This document shows, piece after piece, positions 35,405 to 45,811 of a DNA stretch of 64,000 bases (position 1 is the stretch's first letter; each line of letters starts with the position of its first letter). This DNA comes from an uncultured Prevotella sp. (GTDB lineage Bacteria > Bacteroidota > Bacteroidia > Bacteroidales > Bacteroidaceae). A program made the position numbers and the translations under genes. Location: assembly GCF_946404925.1 (NCBI RefSeq), contig NZ_CAMJFM010000011.1, positions 1 to 64,000 of the forward strand. The letters are read 5' to 3'. Under the pieces are notes generated by a model, which was not told where the DNA came from, searched no databases, and saw only the letters and a program-made list of their open reading frames with translations.

Positions 35405-36904
35405 ATGGAAAAGTACGAATTAATTGCCAAAACGTTCATGGGACTGGAACCTGTGCTGGCAAAGGAGTTGACCCAATTGGGGGCAAGTGATGTGGAAATC
35501 GGTAGACGAATGGTATCGTTTACGGGTGATAAGGAAATGATGTATCGTGCCAACTTTCAGTTGCACACGGCTATCAGAATTCTGAAGCCAATACGCCATT
35601 TCAAAGCTAGAAGCGCTGATGATGTTTATGATGAAATCAAGAAGATTGACTGGACTGAGTATCTGGGCACCGACAAGACGTTTACTGTAGACTCGGTGGT
35701 GTTCAGCGAGGAGTTCCGCCACTCTAAGTTTGTATCTTACAAGGTGAAGGATGCGATTGTTGACCAATTCCGCGAGAAGATGGGCAAGCGCCCCAACATA
35801 TCGATTAGCAATCCCGACATCCGCCTGAACATGCACATAGCCGAGGACAAGTGCACGCTGAGTCTTGACTCGAGCGGCGAGAGTCTACACCGACGTGGCT
35901 ATCGCCAGGAGAGCGTAGAGGCACCGCTGAACGAAGTGCTGGCTGCCGGCATGATTCTGCTTTCAGGATGGCAGGCCGACACCGACTTTATCGACCCCAT
36001 GTGCGGTAGCGGCACACTGCTGATAGAGGCTGCACTGATAGCCAAGAACATGGCGCCCGGACTATTCCGCAAGGAGTTTGCATTCGAGAAGTGGCCCGAC
36101 TTTGACGCCGACCTCTTCGACGAAATCTACAACGACGAGAGCCTGGAGCGCGAGTTTAACCACAAGATCTATGGTTACGACATCGACATGAAGGCCGTGA
36201 ACACCGCACGTATGAACGTGAAGGCAGCCGGACTGAGCGACATCATCACCGTAGAGCAGCAGGACTTCAAGAACTTTACACAACCCGCCAACAAGAGCAT
36301 CATGATATCGAACCCACCTTACGGCGAGCGTATCTCTACACCCGACCTGCTGGGAACCTACAAGATGATAGGCGAGCGACTGAAGCACCAGTTTAAGGGC
36401 AACGACGCCTGGATACTGAGCTACCGCGAGGAGTGCTTCGACCAGATAGGCCTGAAGCCAAGCATCAAGATACCTCTTTATAATGGATCGCTGGAGTGCG
36501 AGTTCCGCAAGTATCAGATGTTTGACGGCAAGCTGAAGGACTTCCGCTCGGAGGGTGGCATCGTGAAGACCGAAGAGGAGAAGCGCCAGATGGCCGAGAA
36601 ACACCGCTTTAAGAAGGAGCGCGAGTTCAAAAAACGTCTGGAAGAGAAGGAGGAGAATGAAGAGGCCGACATACTGAGCTTTACCTTCCATCGCCACGAC
36701 CTGAGCAAGAACCGCGGTGGCCACGAGAGCTTTGACCGCAGCGGCAAGGAGCGCAGCGGGCGCAAGGAGTTTAACAAGGACCGCAAGGACTTTGGCGGCA
36801 AAGACCGTAAGGACCGCAAGGACTTTAAGCGCGGCGGCAAGAGAGAGTTCGGCAAGAAAGACTTCGGCGGAAAGAAAAAGAGATTTGACGATGATGAAGA
36901 TTAA
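35405..36904 (+). CDS. THUMP-domain class I SAM-dependent rRNA methyltransferase (RlmL/YpsC-like) with basic C-terminal tail
   Basis: MEKYELIAKTFMGLEPVLAKEL; DPMCGSGTLLIEAALIAKNMAPG; ISNPPYGERI; tail [32 protein letters not shown]. Confidence 0.92.
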   Translation: MEKYELIAKTFMGLEPVLAKELTQLGASDVEIGRRMVSFTGDKEMMYRANFQLHTAIRILKPIRHFKARSADDVYDEIKKIDWTEYLGTDKTFTVDSVVFSEEFRHSKFVSYKVKDAIVDQFREKMGKRPNISISNPDIRLNMHIAEDKCTLSLDSSGESLHRRGYRQESVEAPLNEVLAAGMILLSGWQADTDFIDPMCGSGTLLIEAALIAKNMAPGLFRKEFAFEKWPDFDADLFDEIYNDESLEREFNHKIYGYDIDMKAVNTARMNVKAAGLSDIITVEQQDFKNFTQPANKSIMISNPPYGERISTPDLLGTYKMIGERLKHQFKGNDAWILSYREECFDQIGLKPSIKIPLYNGSLECEFRKYQMFDGKLKDFRSEGGIVKTEEEKRQMAEKHRFKKEREFKKRLEEKEENEEADILSFTFHRHDLSKNRGGHESFDRSGKERSGRKEFNKDRKDFGGKDRKDRKDFKRGGKREFGKKDFGGKKKRFDDDED

Positions 36905-39056
36905 ATATTTGCTCATAGCACTATTCGCTATTCACTGTTCATTATTCACTCCTATGAGCGCTCAGGATAAGAAACTGTTTACACTCGAAGACCTGAACTT
37001 TGGCGGAACCAACTACGCCAACCTGCGACCACAGGACATGTGGCTGACATGGTGGGGCGAGAAACTGATAGAAACCGGTGTGGACGAGTGCAAGGTGATA
37101 GACACCAAGACGGGCAAGAAACAAGTGCTGTTTACACTCGACGACATCAACAAGATGGCCGGTAGCGACGACGACAAGTACGTGCGCCACCTGATGAACG
37201 CCACATTCCCCTACCCCGACAAAACCATCGTGGCTGTGGGCAATCGCAAGGCGTTCATACTGGTTGACTTCGAAAAGAAGCAGATAGTATGGCAGGACAG
37301 CATATCAGGCCAGACGGCTAACGACTGGAACCCCACATCGCGCGCCACAGCGTGGGTGGAGAAAGACCAGCTCTACGTGGCCGATGCCAACGGCGTGAAG
37401 CACCAGCTGAGCACCGACGGCAGCCGCGAAATAGTGTACGGACAGAGCGTGCATCGCAATGAGTTCGGTATCAGAAAAGGTACATTCTGGAGCCCTAAAG
37501 GCAACAGACTGGCCTTTTATCGTATGGACCAGAGCATGGTGACCGACTATCCACAGGTGAACATTTTCACCCGCTCGGCCGACTACGAGCCCGACAAATA
37601 TCCCATGGCCGGCATGACCAGCCACAAGGTAACGGTGGGCGTGTATGACGTGAAGACCAACAAGACCATCTATCTGCAAGCCGGCGACCCAACCGACCGC
37701 TATTTTACCAACATAGCATGGAGTCCCGACGAGAAGACCATCTACATGTTTGAGTTGAACCGCAAGCAGAACGACTGCCGACTGGTATCGTACGACGCCA
37801 CAACGGGCGCTAAGATAGCCGAGCTGTATCGCGAGACATCAGACAAATACGTGGAGCCACAGAACCCCATTCAGTTCCTGCCTTGGGACTCTGAGAAGTT
37901 TGTGATGCAGAGTCAGAAGGACGGCTACAACCACCTGTACCTGATGGACAAGAGCGGCAAACAACTGAAGCAGATAACCAGCGGCAAATGGGTGGTGATG
38001 GACTTAGTAGGCTTTAACACCAAGAAGAAGAGCATACTCTACACCAGCAACGAGATTTACCCCACAAACTGCAATCTGTGGACCGTTGAGGTGAACAGCG
38101 GCAAGCGCAATCTGCTGGGCCAAGGCATCGGCGTGGTACAGAGCGCACAGCCATCGGCCACAGGACAGCAGGTGGCTCTGAAGTTCTCGTCGTACAACCG
38201 TCCACGCGTGATCGACCTGATTAACGCCAACACCTGGAAGGTAACCAATCTGCTGGAGGCCGCCGACCCCTGGAAGGACTACCAGCAGCCCATCTACACC
38301 AGCGGCTACATAACAGCTGCCGACGGCAAGACCGACCTGTACTACCGCATGGTGAAGCCACACGACTTTGACCCCAACAAGAAATATCCCACGGTGATAT
38401 ATGTATATGGTGGTCCGCACGCGCACAACGTAGATGCATCGTGGCACTACATGAGCCGCCCCTGGGAGACCTATATGGCACAGAAGGGCTACATCGTGTT
38501 CATTATGGACAATCGCGGATCAGAGAATCGCGGTCGCGACTTTGAGCAGGCCACATTCCACCAGCTGGGACAGGTAGAGATGCAGGACCAAATGAAGGGT
38601 GTGGAGTTCCTGAAGAAGCAGCCATACGTAGACATGAACCGTCTGGGCGTGCACGGATGGAGCTTCGGCGGATTTATGACCATATCGCTGATGCTGAACT
38701 ATCCTGATGTGTTCAAGGTAGCCGTGGCTGGCGGACCCGTGATAGACTGGAAGTGGTACGAGGTGATGTATGGCGAGCGCTATATGGGCACCCCACAAGA
38801 TAACCCCGAGGGCTACGCCAAGGCCAGCCTCATCAGCAAGGCCAAGAACCTGAAGGGCAAGCTGCAGATCATCACCGGCTATAACGACAACACGGTGGTG
38901 CCACAGCACTGTCTGTCGTTCCTCGATGCGTGCGTGAAGGCCGGTACACAGCCCGACTTCTTTGCCTACCCGGGCGAGGAGCACAACATGCGAGGCCACG
39001 CCAGCGTGCATCTGCACGAACGTATCACACAATATTTCGAAGATTATTTAAAATAA
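36891..39056 (+). CDS. S9 family prolyl (dipeptidyl/tripeptidyl) peptidase
   Basis: Signal peptide; beta-propeller; [49 protein letters not shown]. Confidence 0.93.
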   Translation: MMKIKYLLIALFAIHCSLFTPMSAQDKKLFTLEDLNFGGTNYANLRPQDMWLTWWGEKLIETGVDECKVIDTKTGKKQVLFTLDDINKMAGSDDDKYVRHLMNATFPYPDKTIVAVGNRKAFILVDFEKKQIVWQDSISGQTANDWNPTSRATAWVEKDQLYVADANGVKHQLSTDGSREIVYGQSVHRNEFGIRKGTFWSPKGNRLAFYRMDQSMVTDYPQVNIFTRSADYEPDKYPMAGMTSHKVTVGVYDVKTNKTIYLQAGDPTDRYFTNIAWSPDEKTIYMFELNRKQNDCRLVSYDATTGAKIAELYRETSDKYVEPQNPIQFLPWDSEKFVMQSQKDGYNHLYLMDKSGKQLKQITSGKWVVMDLVGFNTKKKSILYTSNEIYPTNCNLWTVEVNSGKRNLLGQGIGVVQSAQPSATGQQVALKFSSYNRPRVIDLINANTWKVTNLLEAADPWKDYQQPIYTSGYITAADGKTDLYYRMVKPHDFDPNKKYPTVIYVYGGPHAHNVDASWHYMSRPWETYMAQKGYIVFIMDNRGSENRGRDFEQATFHQLGQVEMQDQMKGVEFLKKQPYVDMNRLGVHGWSFGGFMTISLMLNYPDVFKVAVAGGPVIDWKWYEVMYGERYMGTPQDNPEGYAKASLISKAKNLKGKLQIITGYNDNTVVPQHCLSFLDACVKAGTQPDFFAYPGEEHNMRGHASVHLHERITQYFEDYLK

Positions 39057-39061
39057 CTATA

Positions 39062-40348
39062 ATGAAACTTTTACTGTTAGGAAGCGGCGGACGTGAGCAC
39101 GCCTTAGCTTGGAAAATTGCTCAGAGTGATAAATGCGAGAAACTCTACATCGCACCAGGTAACGCAGGTACCGGCAATTGTGGCGAGAATGTAGCCATGA
39201 AGGCCGACGACTTTGAAGCCATCAAGAACTTTGTGGCCGAGAAGGGCATCAACATGGTAGTGGTTGGTCCTGAGGACCCACTGGTAAAGGGTATCTACGA
39301 CGAGTTGAAGACCGACGAGCGCACAAAGAACGTGCCCGTTATCGGTCCATCAAAGGCTGGAGCAGTGCTCGAGGGCTCGAAGGATTTCGCCAAGAGCTTT
39401 ATGATTCGCCATAACATCCCCACAGCCCGCTATCAGACCTTCGACGGCGAGCATCTGGAGGAAGGACTGAAGTTCCTGGAGACACTCGAGGCCCCATACG
39501 TGCTGAAGGCCGACGGACTCTGTGCTGGTAAGGGCGTACTGATTCTGCCCACACTCGACGAGGCCAAGAAAGAGCTCAAGGAGATGCTGGGCGGTATGTT
39601 CGGCAATGCCTCATCGCAGGTAGTGATCGAGGAGTTTATGGCCGGTATCGAGTGTTCGGTATTCGTGCTAACCGACGGCAAGAACTACAAGATTCTGCCC
39701 GAGGCTAAGGACTACAAGCGTATTGGCGAGCACGACACGGGCCTGAACACCGGCGGTATGGGTAGCGTAACACCAGTGCCATTTGCCACCAAAGAGTGGA
39801 TGCAGAAGGTGGAAGACCGCATCATTCGCCCAACAGTAGAAGGACTGGCCGCTGATGGCATCGACTACAAGGGCTTTATCTTCTTCGGACTCATCAACCG
39901 CACCAACACACCTACCGGTCAGCCCGAGCCATACGTGATTGAGTACAACTGCCGTATGGGCGACCCAGAGACCGAGAGCGTAATGCTGCGACTGAAGAGC
40001 GACATAGTTGACCTGTTTGAGGGTGTGGCCAATGGCGACCTGGACAAGCGCGCCATCGAGTTCGACGAGCGTGCTGCCGTTTGCGTAATGCTGGTATCGG
40101 GCGGCTATCCACAGGAGTACAAGAAGGGCTACCCCATCAAGGGCATCGAGAACGTTGAGGGATCAATCGTATTCCACAGCGGTACTGCCCTGAAGGATGG
40201 CGAGGTTGTTACTGCCGGCGGACGCGTCATCGCTGTATCATCTTACGGCAAGGACAAGGCCGAAGCCCTGCAGAAATCGTTTGAAGAGGCACAGAAGATA
40301 CAGTTTACCGACAAATACTTCCGTCGCGACATAGGTGCCGACCTGTAA
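39062..40348 (+). CDS. purD: Phosphoribosylamine--glycine ligase
   Basis: [37 protein letters not shown]...[19 protein letters not shown]. Confidence 0.96.
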   Translation: MKLLLLGSGGREHALAWKIAQSDKCEKLYIAPGNAGTGNCGENVAMKADDFEAIKNFVAEKGINMVVVGPEDPLVKGIYDELKTDERTKNVPVIGPSKAGAVLEGSKDFAKSFMIRHNIPTARYQTFDGEHLEEGLKFLETLEAPYVLKADGLCAGKGVLILPTLDEAKKELKEMLGGMFGNASSQVVIEEFMAGIECSVFVLTDGKNYKILPEAKDYKRIGEHDTGLNTGGMGSVTPVPFATKEWMQKVEDRIIRPTVEGLAADGIDYKGFIFFGLINRTNTPTGQPEPYVIEYNCRMGDPETESVMLRLKSDIVDLFEGVANGDLDKRAIEFDERAAVCVMLVSGGYPQEYKKGYPIKGIENVEGSIVFHSGTALKDGEVVTAGGRVIAVSSYGKDKAEALQKSFEEAQKIQFTDKYFRRDIGADL

Positions 40349-40354
40349 AGCAGT

Positions 40355-41290
40355 ATGAGCAAGAAGCATACACAGAACATCATAGCCGAAAGCCGTAAAA
40401 CGTTGCCGATAACCATCGTGTATGGTGTCGGCATCTGGCTGTTGGCCGGATTGGTTAATAATGGCTGGTGGGTGCAGTTCGTGTGTTTCTGGGCATCGGT
40501 GTATGCCATGATTCACCTGAACAACATCAACCTGATGATACGTATCTACAGCCGTTCTGTGTCGGCCGCCTACATTCTGCTGTCGTGTATAGCCGTGTGG
40601 CTGTTCCCATCGGTCAACGGGGCCGTGATGCAATTAGGAACCACACTGATACTGCTATTGCTGTTTGCAAGCTATCAGGACTCCGAAGCCCGGGGCAAGA
40701 CATTCTACATGTTCCTGATTCTGAGCGTGATGAGCATGCTTGAGCCCCACTATCTGCTGTTTATGCCATTGATATGGCTACTGATGGCCATCACGGTCTA
40801 CTCGATGAGCATACGCACATTCCTGGCATCCATCATCGGCCTGATAACGCCCTACTGGCTCTATGCGGGTTGGTTGCTGTTCATGCATCCTAAGAATCCA
40901 GAAATGGTGCTGAGCCTTACCGACAGATTCAGCGAGATACAATGGGCCATCGACTACGGCGCCCTGACCCGCGCGCAAATCATCTACTTTGCACTATTGG
41001 TAATGTTGTTCCTGATTGGCGCCTTCCACTTCTGGATGACCAGCTATATGGACAAGATACGTGTGCGCCAGATTTACACCAGTCTGATCATGCTGACGCT
41101 ATATACCATATTATTATTAGCCGTACAACCACAGATGTACAACGTGCTGATATTTGTGATGACGATAGCGGTGAGCCCGATTATAGCCCACTTCGTATCG
41201 CTGACCCACACGCGGATGTCGAACATATTCTTCATGGTGCTGATGGCGGCCATACTGATACTAACGGGAGTGAACCTATGGATTTCATAA
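40355..41290 (+). CDS. Multi-pass membrane protein, unknown function
   Basis: Multiple hydrophobic segments. Confidence 0.6.
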   Translation: MSKKHTQNIIAESRKTLPITIVYGVGIWLLAGLVNNGWWVQFVCFWASVYAMIHLNNINLMIRIYSRSVSAAYILLSCIAVWLFPSVNGAVMQLGTTLILLLLFASYQDSEARGKTFYMFLILSVMSMLEPHYLLFMPLIWLLMAITVYSMSIRTFLASIIGLITPYWLYAGWLLFMHPKNPEMVLSLTDRFSEIQWAIDYGALTRAQIIYFALLVMLFLIGAFHFWMTSYMDKIRVRQIYTSLIMLTLYTILLLAVQPQMYNVLIFVMTIAVSPIIAHFVSLTHTRMSNIFFMVLMAAILILTGVNLWIS

Positions 41291-41730
41291 TACACTTCCT
41301 ATCGCAGTACGGCTATTGGGGCATGCTGTTGGCGGCATTCCTGGCGGGTAGCTTCTTCCCTTTCTCTAGCGAGGCGGTGATGGTGGCACTGATGGCTACC
41401 GGGCTCGACCCTTGGGTGCTGATGATATACGGCACCATAGGCAACGTGATGGGAAGCGTGTTTAACTACTGCGTGGGCCGAATGGGTAAGCTGGAGTGGA
41501 TTGAGAAATATCTGCATGTAAAGAAAGAGGATCTGGACAAAGCCCACAAGTTTTTGGCCGGGCGAGGTGCGTGGATGGGATTCTTTGCCTTTCTGCCCGT
41601 TCTGGGTAGCGCCATCACCATCGCTTTAGGACTGATGCGATCGAACATCATCATCACATTCATCGCCATCACACTGGGTAAGTTATTCCGTTATGTGATA
41701 TTAATCTACGGTGCAGGACTGTTTATGTAA
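41278..41730 (+). CDS. VTT/YqaA-like small membrane protein
   Basis: MDFIIHFLSQYGYWGMLLAAFLAGSFFPFSSEAVMVALMATGLDPW; overlaps previous gene by 13 nt. Confidence 0.8.
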   Translation: MDFIIHFLSQYGYWGMLLAAFLAGSFFPFSSEAVMVALMATGLDPWVLMIYGTIGNVMGSVFNYCVGRMGKLEWIEKYLHVKKEDLDKAHKFLAGRGAWMGFFAFLPVLGSAITIALGLMRSNIIITFIAITLGKLFRYVILIYGAGLFM

Positions 41731-41766
41731 GTTAATTATCAATTATCAATTGTCAATTATCAATTA
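41731..41766. repeat. TCAATTA heptamer array
   Basis: gttaattatcaattatcaattgtcaattatcaatta. Confidence 0.85.
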
Positions 41767-41824
41767 TATTTCGTAACTTTGCACCACTATTTAGATTTTT
41801 AACGTTAAAGTATAAAGTATTGTA

Positions 41825-44800
41825 ATGAAACAATTCAGGTTAGTAGACAACGCCTTGGGCTGGTTAGCATTCTTTATTGCAGCCTTTGTCTATTGTTCTA
41901 CCATCGAGCCGACAGCCAGTTTTTGGGACTGTCCGGAATTTATCACCACTGGTTACAAACTGGAGATAGGTCACCCACCGGGTGCACCATTCTTCATGCT
42001 TACAGCCAACTTGTTCTCGCAGTTTACCAGCGACCCAACCCAGGTGGCACGAATGGTTAACACCATGAGTGCGCTGCTTTCGGCCACTTGTATTCTGTTC
42101 CTGTTCTGGACCATCACGCATCTCACCCGCCGATTGCTCATCAGCAACTGGGACGAGATGACGCTGCCCAAGATGATTGCCATCGAGGCATCAGGACTGG
42201 TGGGCGCGCTGATTTACACATTCAGTGATACATTCTGGTTCTCGGCTGTTGAGGGCGAGGTTTATGCCTACTCATCGGCATTTACTGCTGTGGTATTCTG
42301 GCTGATACTGAAGTGGGAAGACCAGGCCGACCAGCCTCATAGCGACCGCTGGCTGGTGCTGATTATGTATATGACGGGACTTTCAATCGGTGTTCACCTG
42401 CTGAACCTGCTTTGTGTGCCCGCCATCGTGCTGGTTTACTACTATCGCCGTTTCCCCGATGCCAACCTCAAGGGTTCGCTCATCGCACTGGGTGTGTCGG
42501 TAGTTATTCTGGGCGCAGTACTTTATGGTGTAGTACCAGGTATCGTCACCGTGGGCGGATGGTTCGAGCTGTTCTTTGTGAACACACTCGGCATGCCATT
42601 CAACACAGGTGAGATTATCTATATCTTCCTGCTGGTGGCTTGTGTTATTTGGGCCGTTTACGAGACTCAGACACAGAAGCATTCGCTGAAGATACAGAAT
42701 GTGGCCTTCCTGATATCAGTAGGTATGCTGGGTATCCCCTTCTACGGATGGGGTTGGAGCGCATTCTTCATCGGCGTGGTTGTGCTGGCAGCACTCTGGT
42801 TCCTGCTGAAGTACACTGTAAACAAGCAGCCACTGATTACCGCACGCATCAAAAACACCATGCTGCTCTGCATGCTGATGCTGATGATTGGCTACTCGAG
42901 CTACGCACTGATCGTGATCCGTTCGTCGGCTAACCCACCTATGGACCAGAACTCGCCCGAGGATATCTTTACGCTGGGCGACTATCTCGGTCGCGAGCAG
43001 TACGGCCAGCGCCCATTGTTCTATGGTCCTGCATACACATCGCAGGTAGCACTGGAGCAGGATGGCAACTACTGCAAGCCCGTCATGTCGAAAGGCAAGC
43101 CCGTATACCAGCGCAAGGAGAAGGCAAGCGCCGACGAGAAGGACTCGTACTTTGTAGTACGCACCAAGGATGAATATAAGTATGCACAGAATATGCTGTT
43201 CCCACGTATGTATGATGCCGGCCACGCCGCAGCTTACGAGTCGTGGATGGGCGGTGTTGACGGTTCGCAGGTGCCTTACGACCGCTGCGGAGAGCAGATG
43301 ACGGTGAAGGTGCCAAGTCAGCTGGAGAACATTCGCTTCTTCCTGAGCTATCAGTGCAACTTTATGTATTGGCGCTACTTTATGTGGAACTTTGCCGGAC
43401 GCCAGAATGATATCCAGGGCAACGGCGAGCTGGAGCACGGCAACTGGCTCACAGGATTCTCGTTCATCGACAACGCACGTCTGGGCGACCAGAGCATGCT
43501 GCCTCAGGAGCTGAAGAAGAACAAGGGTCACAACGTGTTCTATTGCATGCCTTTGATACTCGGATTGCTGGGACTCTTCTGGCAAGCTTGGTACACACGC
43601 AAGCGCAAGGTTGGCGAGAAGACCATCGACGATCCTATCGGCATCCGTCAGTTCTGGGTAGTATTCTTCCTGTTCTTCATGACTGGATTGGCCATTGTGT
43701 TCTATCTGAACCAGACACCAATGCAGCCACGTGAGCGCGACTATGCATACGCCGGTTCGTTCTATGCCTTCGCCATCTGGTGCGGTATGGGCGTTGCAGC
43801 AATCATCGACTGGTTGAACCGCAAGATGAAGAAGGAGAACATGGTTGTAGCCATCGTCATCGGATTGGCTTGCTTGATAGTTCCTATCCAGATGGCATCG
43901 CAGACTTGGGACGACCACGACCGTTCGGGCCGCTACTGCTGCCGCGACTTCGGTCAGAACTACCTGATGACGCTACAGGAAGAGGGTAATCCTATCATCT
44001 TTACCAATGGTGATAACGACACCTTCCCACTCTGGTACAATCAGGATACCGAGGGATTCCGTACCGATGCTCGCGTATGTAACCTCTCATATCTGCAGAC
44101 CGACTGGTATATCGATCAGATGCGCCGTCCGGCTTACGACTCTCCATCAGTGCCCATCAGCTGGAGCCGACTGGAGTATTGCGCCGGCACCAACGAGTAT
44201 GTGCAGGTTGATCCTTCATTGAAGAGTCAGGTTGAGGAGTTGTATCGCCAGAATCCAGAGGAGGCTAAGAAGCAGTTCGGCGAGAAGCCATTCGAGCTGA
44301 AGAACATCCTGAAGAACTGGGTACGTTCAACCAATAAGGATCTGCACGTGATTCCTACCGACACCGTTTATGTAACCATCGATAAGGAAGCTGTGAAGAA
44401 GAGCGGCATGATGATGGCCAGCGATTCTATCCCCGACCAGATGGTAATCTCGCTGAAGGGCAAGAACGCGCTGTATAAGGGCGACCTGATGATGCTCGAG
44501 ATGATAGCCCAGTGCAACTGGACCCGACCCATCTACGTAGCAACAACCGTAGGTGCCGAGAACTATATGAACCTGGGCGACAACTTTGTGCAGGAGGGAT
44601 TGGCTAACCGCATCACCCCATTCACCACCAACGCTCCCGGTGCAAAGAACTTCGACACCGAGAAGACGTATAACAACGTGATGAACAAGTTCAAGTTCGG
44701 TGGTGTTGACAAGCCTGGCATCTATCTCGATGAGACCGTGATGCGCATGTGTTACACACATCGCCGACTGATGTCGCTGCTGGCCATGCATCTTGTTAAC

Positions 44801-45178
44801 GAGGGTCAGGATAAGAAGGCGAAGGAAGTACTCGACAAGTGCGAGAAGGAGCTGCCAAGCTACAACATACCTCACGACTACCAGAGTGGCTCAATGGATC
44901 TGGCCCGTGCTTACGCATTGACCAACCAGACCAAGAAGGCTCAGGAGCTGATAGACCAGCTGTGGCGTAAATCGGCCGAGTATATGTTGTGGTACTGCTC
45001 GCTCGACGGACAGCGTTTCGAGAGCTCACAGCAGGACTGCATGTTGCACCTCTACATCCTGAATCAGGTTCTCGACCTGCAGTCGGCAGTAGATGCCAAG
45101 AAGGCTGAGGAGAAGGACAAGCAGTTCCAGACCATCAATAAGATCTACACCGCTAAGGGTGGAACTTACGGACAATAA
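41825..45178 (+). CDS. DUF2723 multi-pass membrane protein (glycosyltransferase-like)
   Basis: ASFWDCPEFITTGYKLEIGHPPGAPFFML; PTQVARMVNTMSALLSA; NQTPMQPRERDYAYAGSFYAFAIW. Confidence 0.93.
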   Translation: MKQFRLVDNALGWLAFFIAAFVYCSTIEPTASFWDCPEFITTGYKLEIGHPPGAPFFMLTANLFSQFTSDPTQVARMVNTMSALLSATCILFLFWTITHLTRRLLISNWDEMTLPKMIAIEASGLVGALIYTFSDTFWFSAVEGEVYAYSSAFTAVVFWLILKWEDQADQPHSDRWLVLIMYMTGLSIGVHLLNLLCVPAIVLVYYYRRFPDANLKGSLIALGVSVVILGAVLYGVVPGIVTVGGWFELFFVNTLGMPFNTGEIIYIFLLVACVIWAVYETQTQKHSLKIQNVAFLISVGMLGIPFYGWGWSAFFIGVVVLAALWFLLKYTVNKQPLITARIKNTMLLCMLMLMIGYSSYALIVIRSSANPPMDQNSPEDIFTLGDYLGREQYGQRPLFYGPAYTSQVALEQDGNYCKPVMSKGKPVYQRKEKASADEKDSYFVVRTKDEYKYAQNMLFPRMYDAGHAAAYESWMGGVDGSQVPYDRCGEQMTVKVPSQLENIRFFLSYQCNFMYWRYFMWNFAGRQNDIQGNGELEHGNWLTGFSFIDNARLGDQSMLPQELKKNKGHNVFYCMPLILGLLGLFWQAWYTRKRKVGEKTIDDPIGIRQFWVVFFLFFMTGLAIVFYLNQTPMQPRERDYAYAGSFYAFAIWCGMGVAAIIDWLNRKMKKENMVVAIVIGLACLIVPIQMASQTWDDHDRSGRYCCRDFGQNYLMTLQEEGNPIIFTNGDNDTFPLWYNQDTEGFRTDARVCNLSYLQTDWYIDQMRRPAYDSPSVPISWSRLEYCAGTNEYVQVDPSLKSQVEELYRQNPEEAKKQFGEKPFELKNILKNWVRSTNKDLHVIPTDTVYVTIDKEAVKKSGMMMASDSIPDQMVISLKGKNALYKGDLMMLEMIAQCNWTRPIYVATTVGAENYMNLGDNFVQEGLANRITPFTTNAPGAKNFDTEKTYNNVMNKFKFGGVDKPGIYLDETVMRMCYTHRRLMSLLAMHLVNEGQDKKAKEVLDKCEKELPSYNIPHDYQSGSMDLARAYALTNQTKKAQELIDQLWRKSAEYMLWYCSLDGQRFESSQQDCMLHLYILNQVLDLQSAVDAKKAEEKDKQFQTINKIYTAKGGTYGQ

Positions 45179-45181
45179 GAT

Positions 45182-45793
45182 ATGTTTATAGAGCAACCGG
45201 CAATCTATCTGCGCTGGCTCTATCCAAGAGCATACTGGCGAATGGACCATCACGAAAAGTCAGTCTACCTGACTTTCGATGATGGTCCCATCCCAGAGGC
45301 TACACCGTTTATCCTCGACACACTGAAGGAGTACGGTGCCCGCGCCACCTTCTTTATGGTGGGCGACAATGTGCGCAAATATCCCGAACTCTATAACCGA
45401 ATATTAGCCGAAGGTCATCAGGTGGGCAATCATACCCATAACCATATTGGCGGATTGCGCCACTCCATCAAGGAATACAGCTATAATGTAGAAAAGGCCA
45501 ACGCCTACATCCACAGCCACTATGTACGTCCGCCCCACGGTTGGATGCGTATGGCGCAGTATGCCTGGCTAAGCCGTAAGTACAAGATTGTGATGTGGGA
45601 CCTTGTAACACGCGACTACTCAAAATGGATGACCGCCGAAGATGTGGTTAATAATATAAAGAGGTACGCGCGTAATGGCTCAATCATCACATTCCACGAC
45701 TCACTGAAAAGTATCGACAAACTAAAGACCGCACTACCCGAAAGTCTGCAATGGCTGAAAGACCAAGGCTATAGCTTCAGAATATTCCCATAA
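45182..45793 (+). CDS. Polysaccharide deacetylase (NodB) family protein
   Basis: SVYLTFDDGPIPEATPFILDTLKEYGARATFFMVGDNV; GNHTHNH. Confidence 0.92.
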   Translation: MFIEQPAIYLRWLYPRAYWRMDHHEKSVYLTFDDGPIPEATPFILDTLKEYGARATFFMVGDNVRKYPELYNRILAEGHQVGNHTHNHIGGLRHSIKEYSYNVEKANAYIHSHYVRPPHGWMRMAQYAWLSRKYKIVMWDLVTRDYSKWMTAEDVVNNIKRYARNGSIITFHDSLKSIDKLKTALPESLQWLKDQGYSFRIFP

Positions 45794-45811
45794 AACAAAT
45801 AATAAACAACA

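Noticed and set aside
36717-36890. N-terminal extension of the S9 peptidase ORF (MATRALTAAARSAAG...)
   Set aside because: Out-of-frame read of the methyltransferase basic tail; the signal peptide begins at ATG 36891.
42716-43918. 400-aa minus-strand ORF opposite the DUF2723 gene
   Set aside because: Antisense shadow ORF; low-complexity H/V/Q composition and a clear gene on the other strand.
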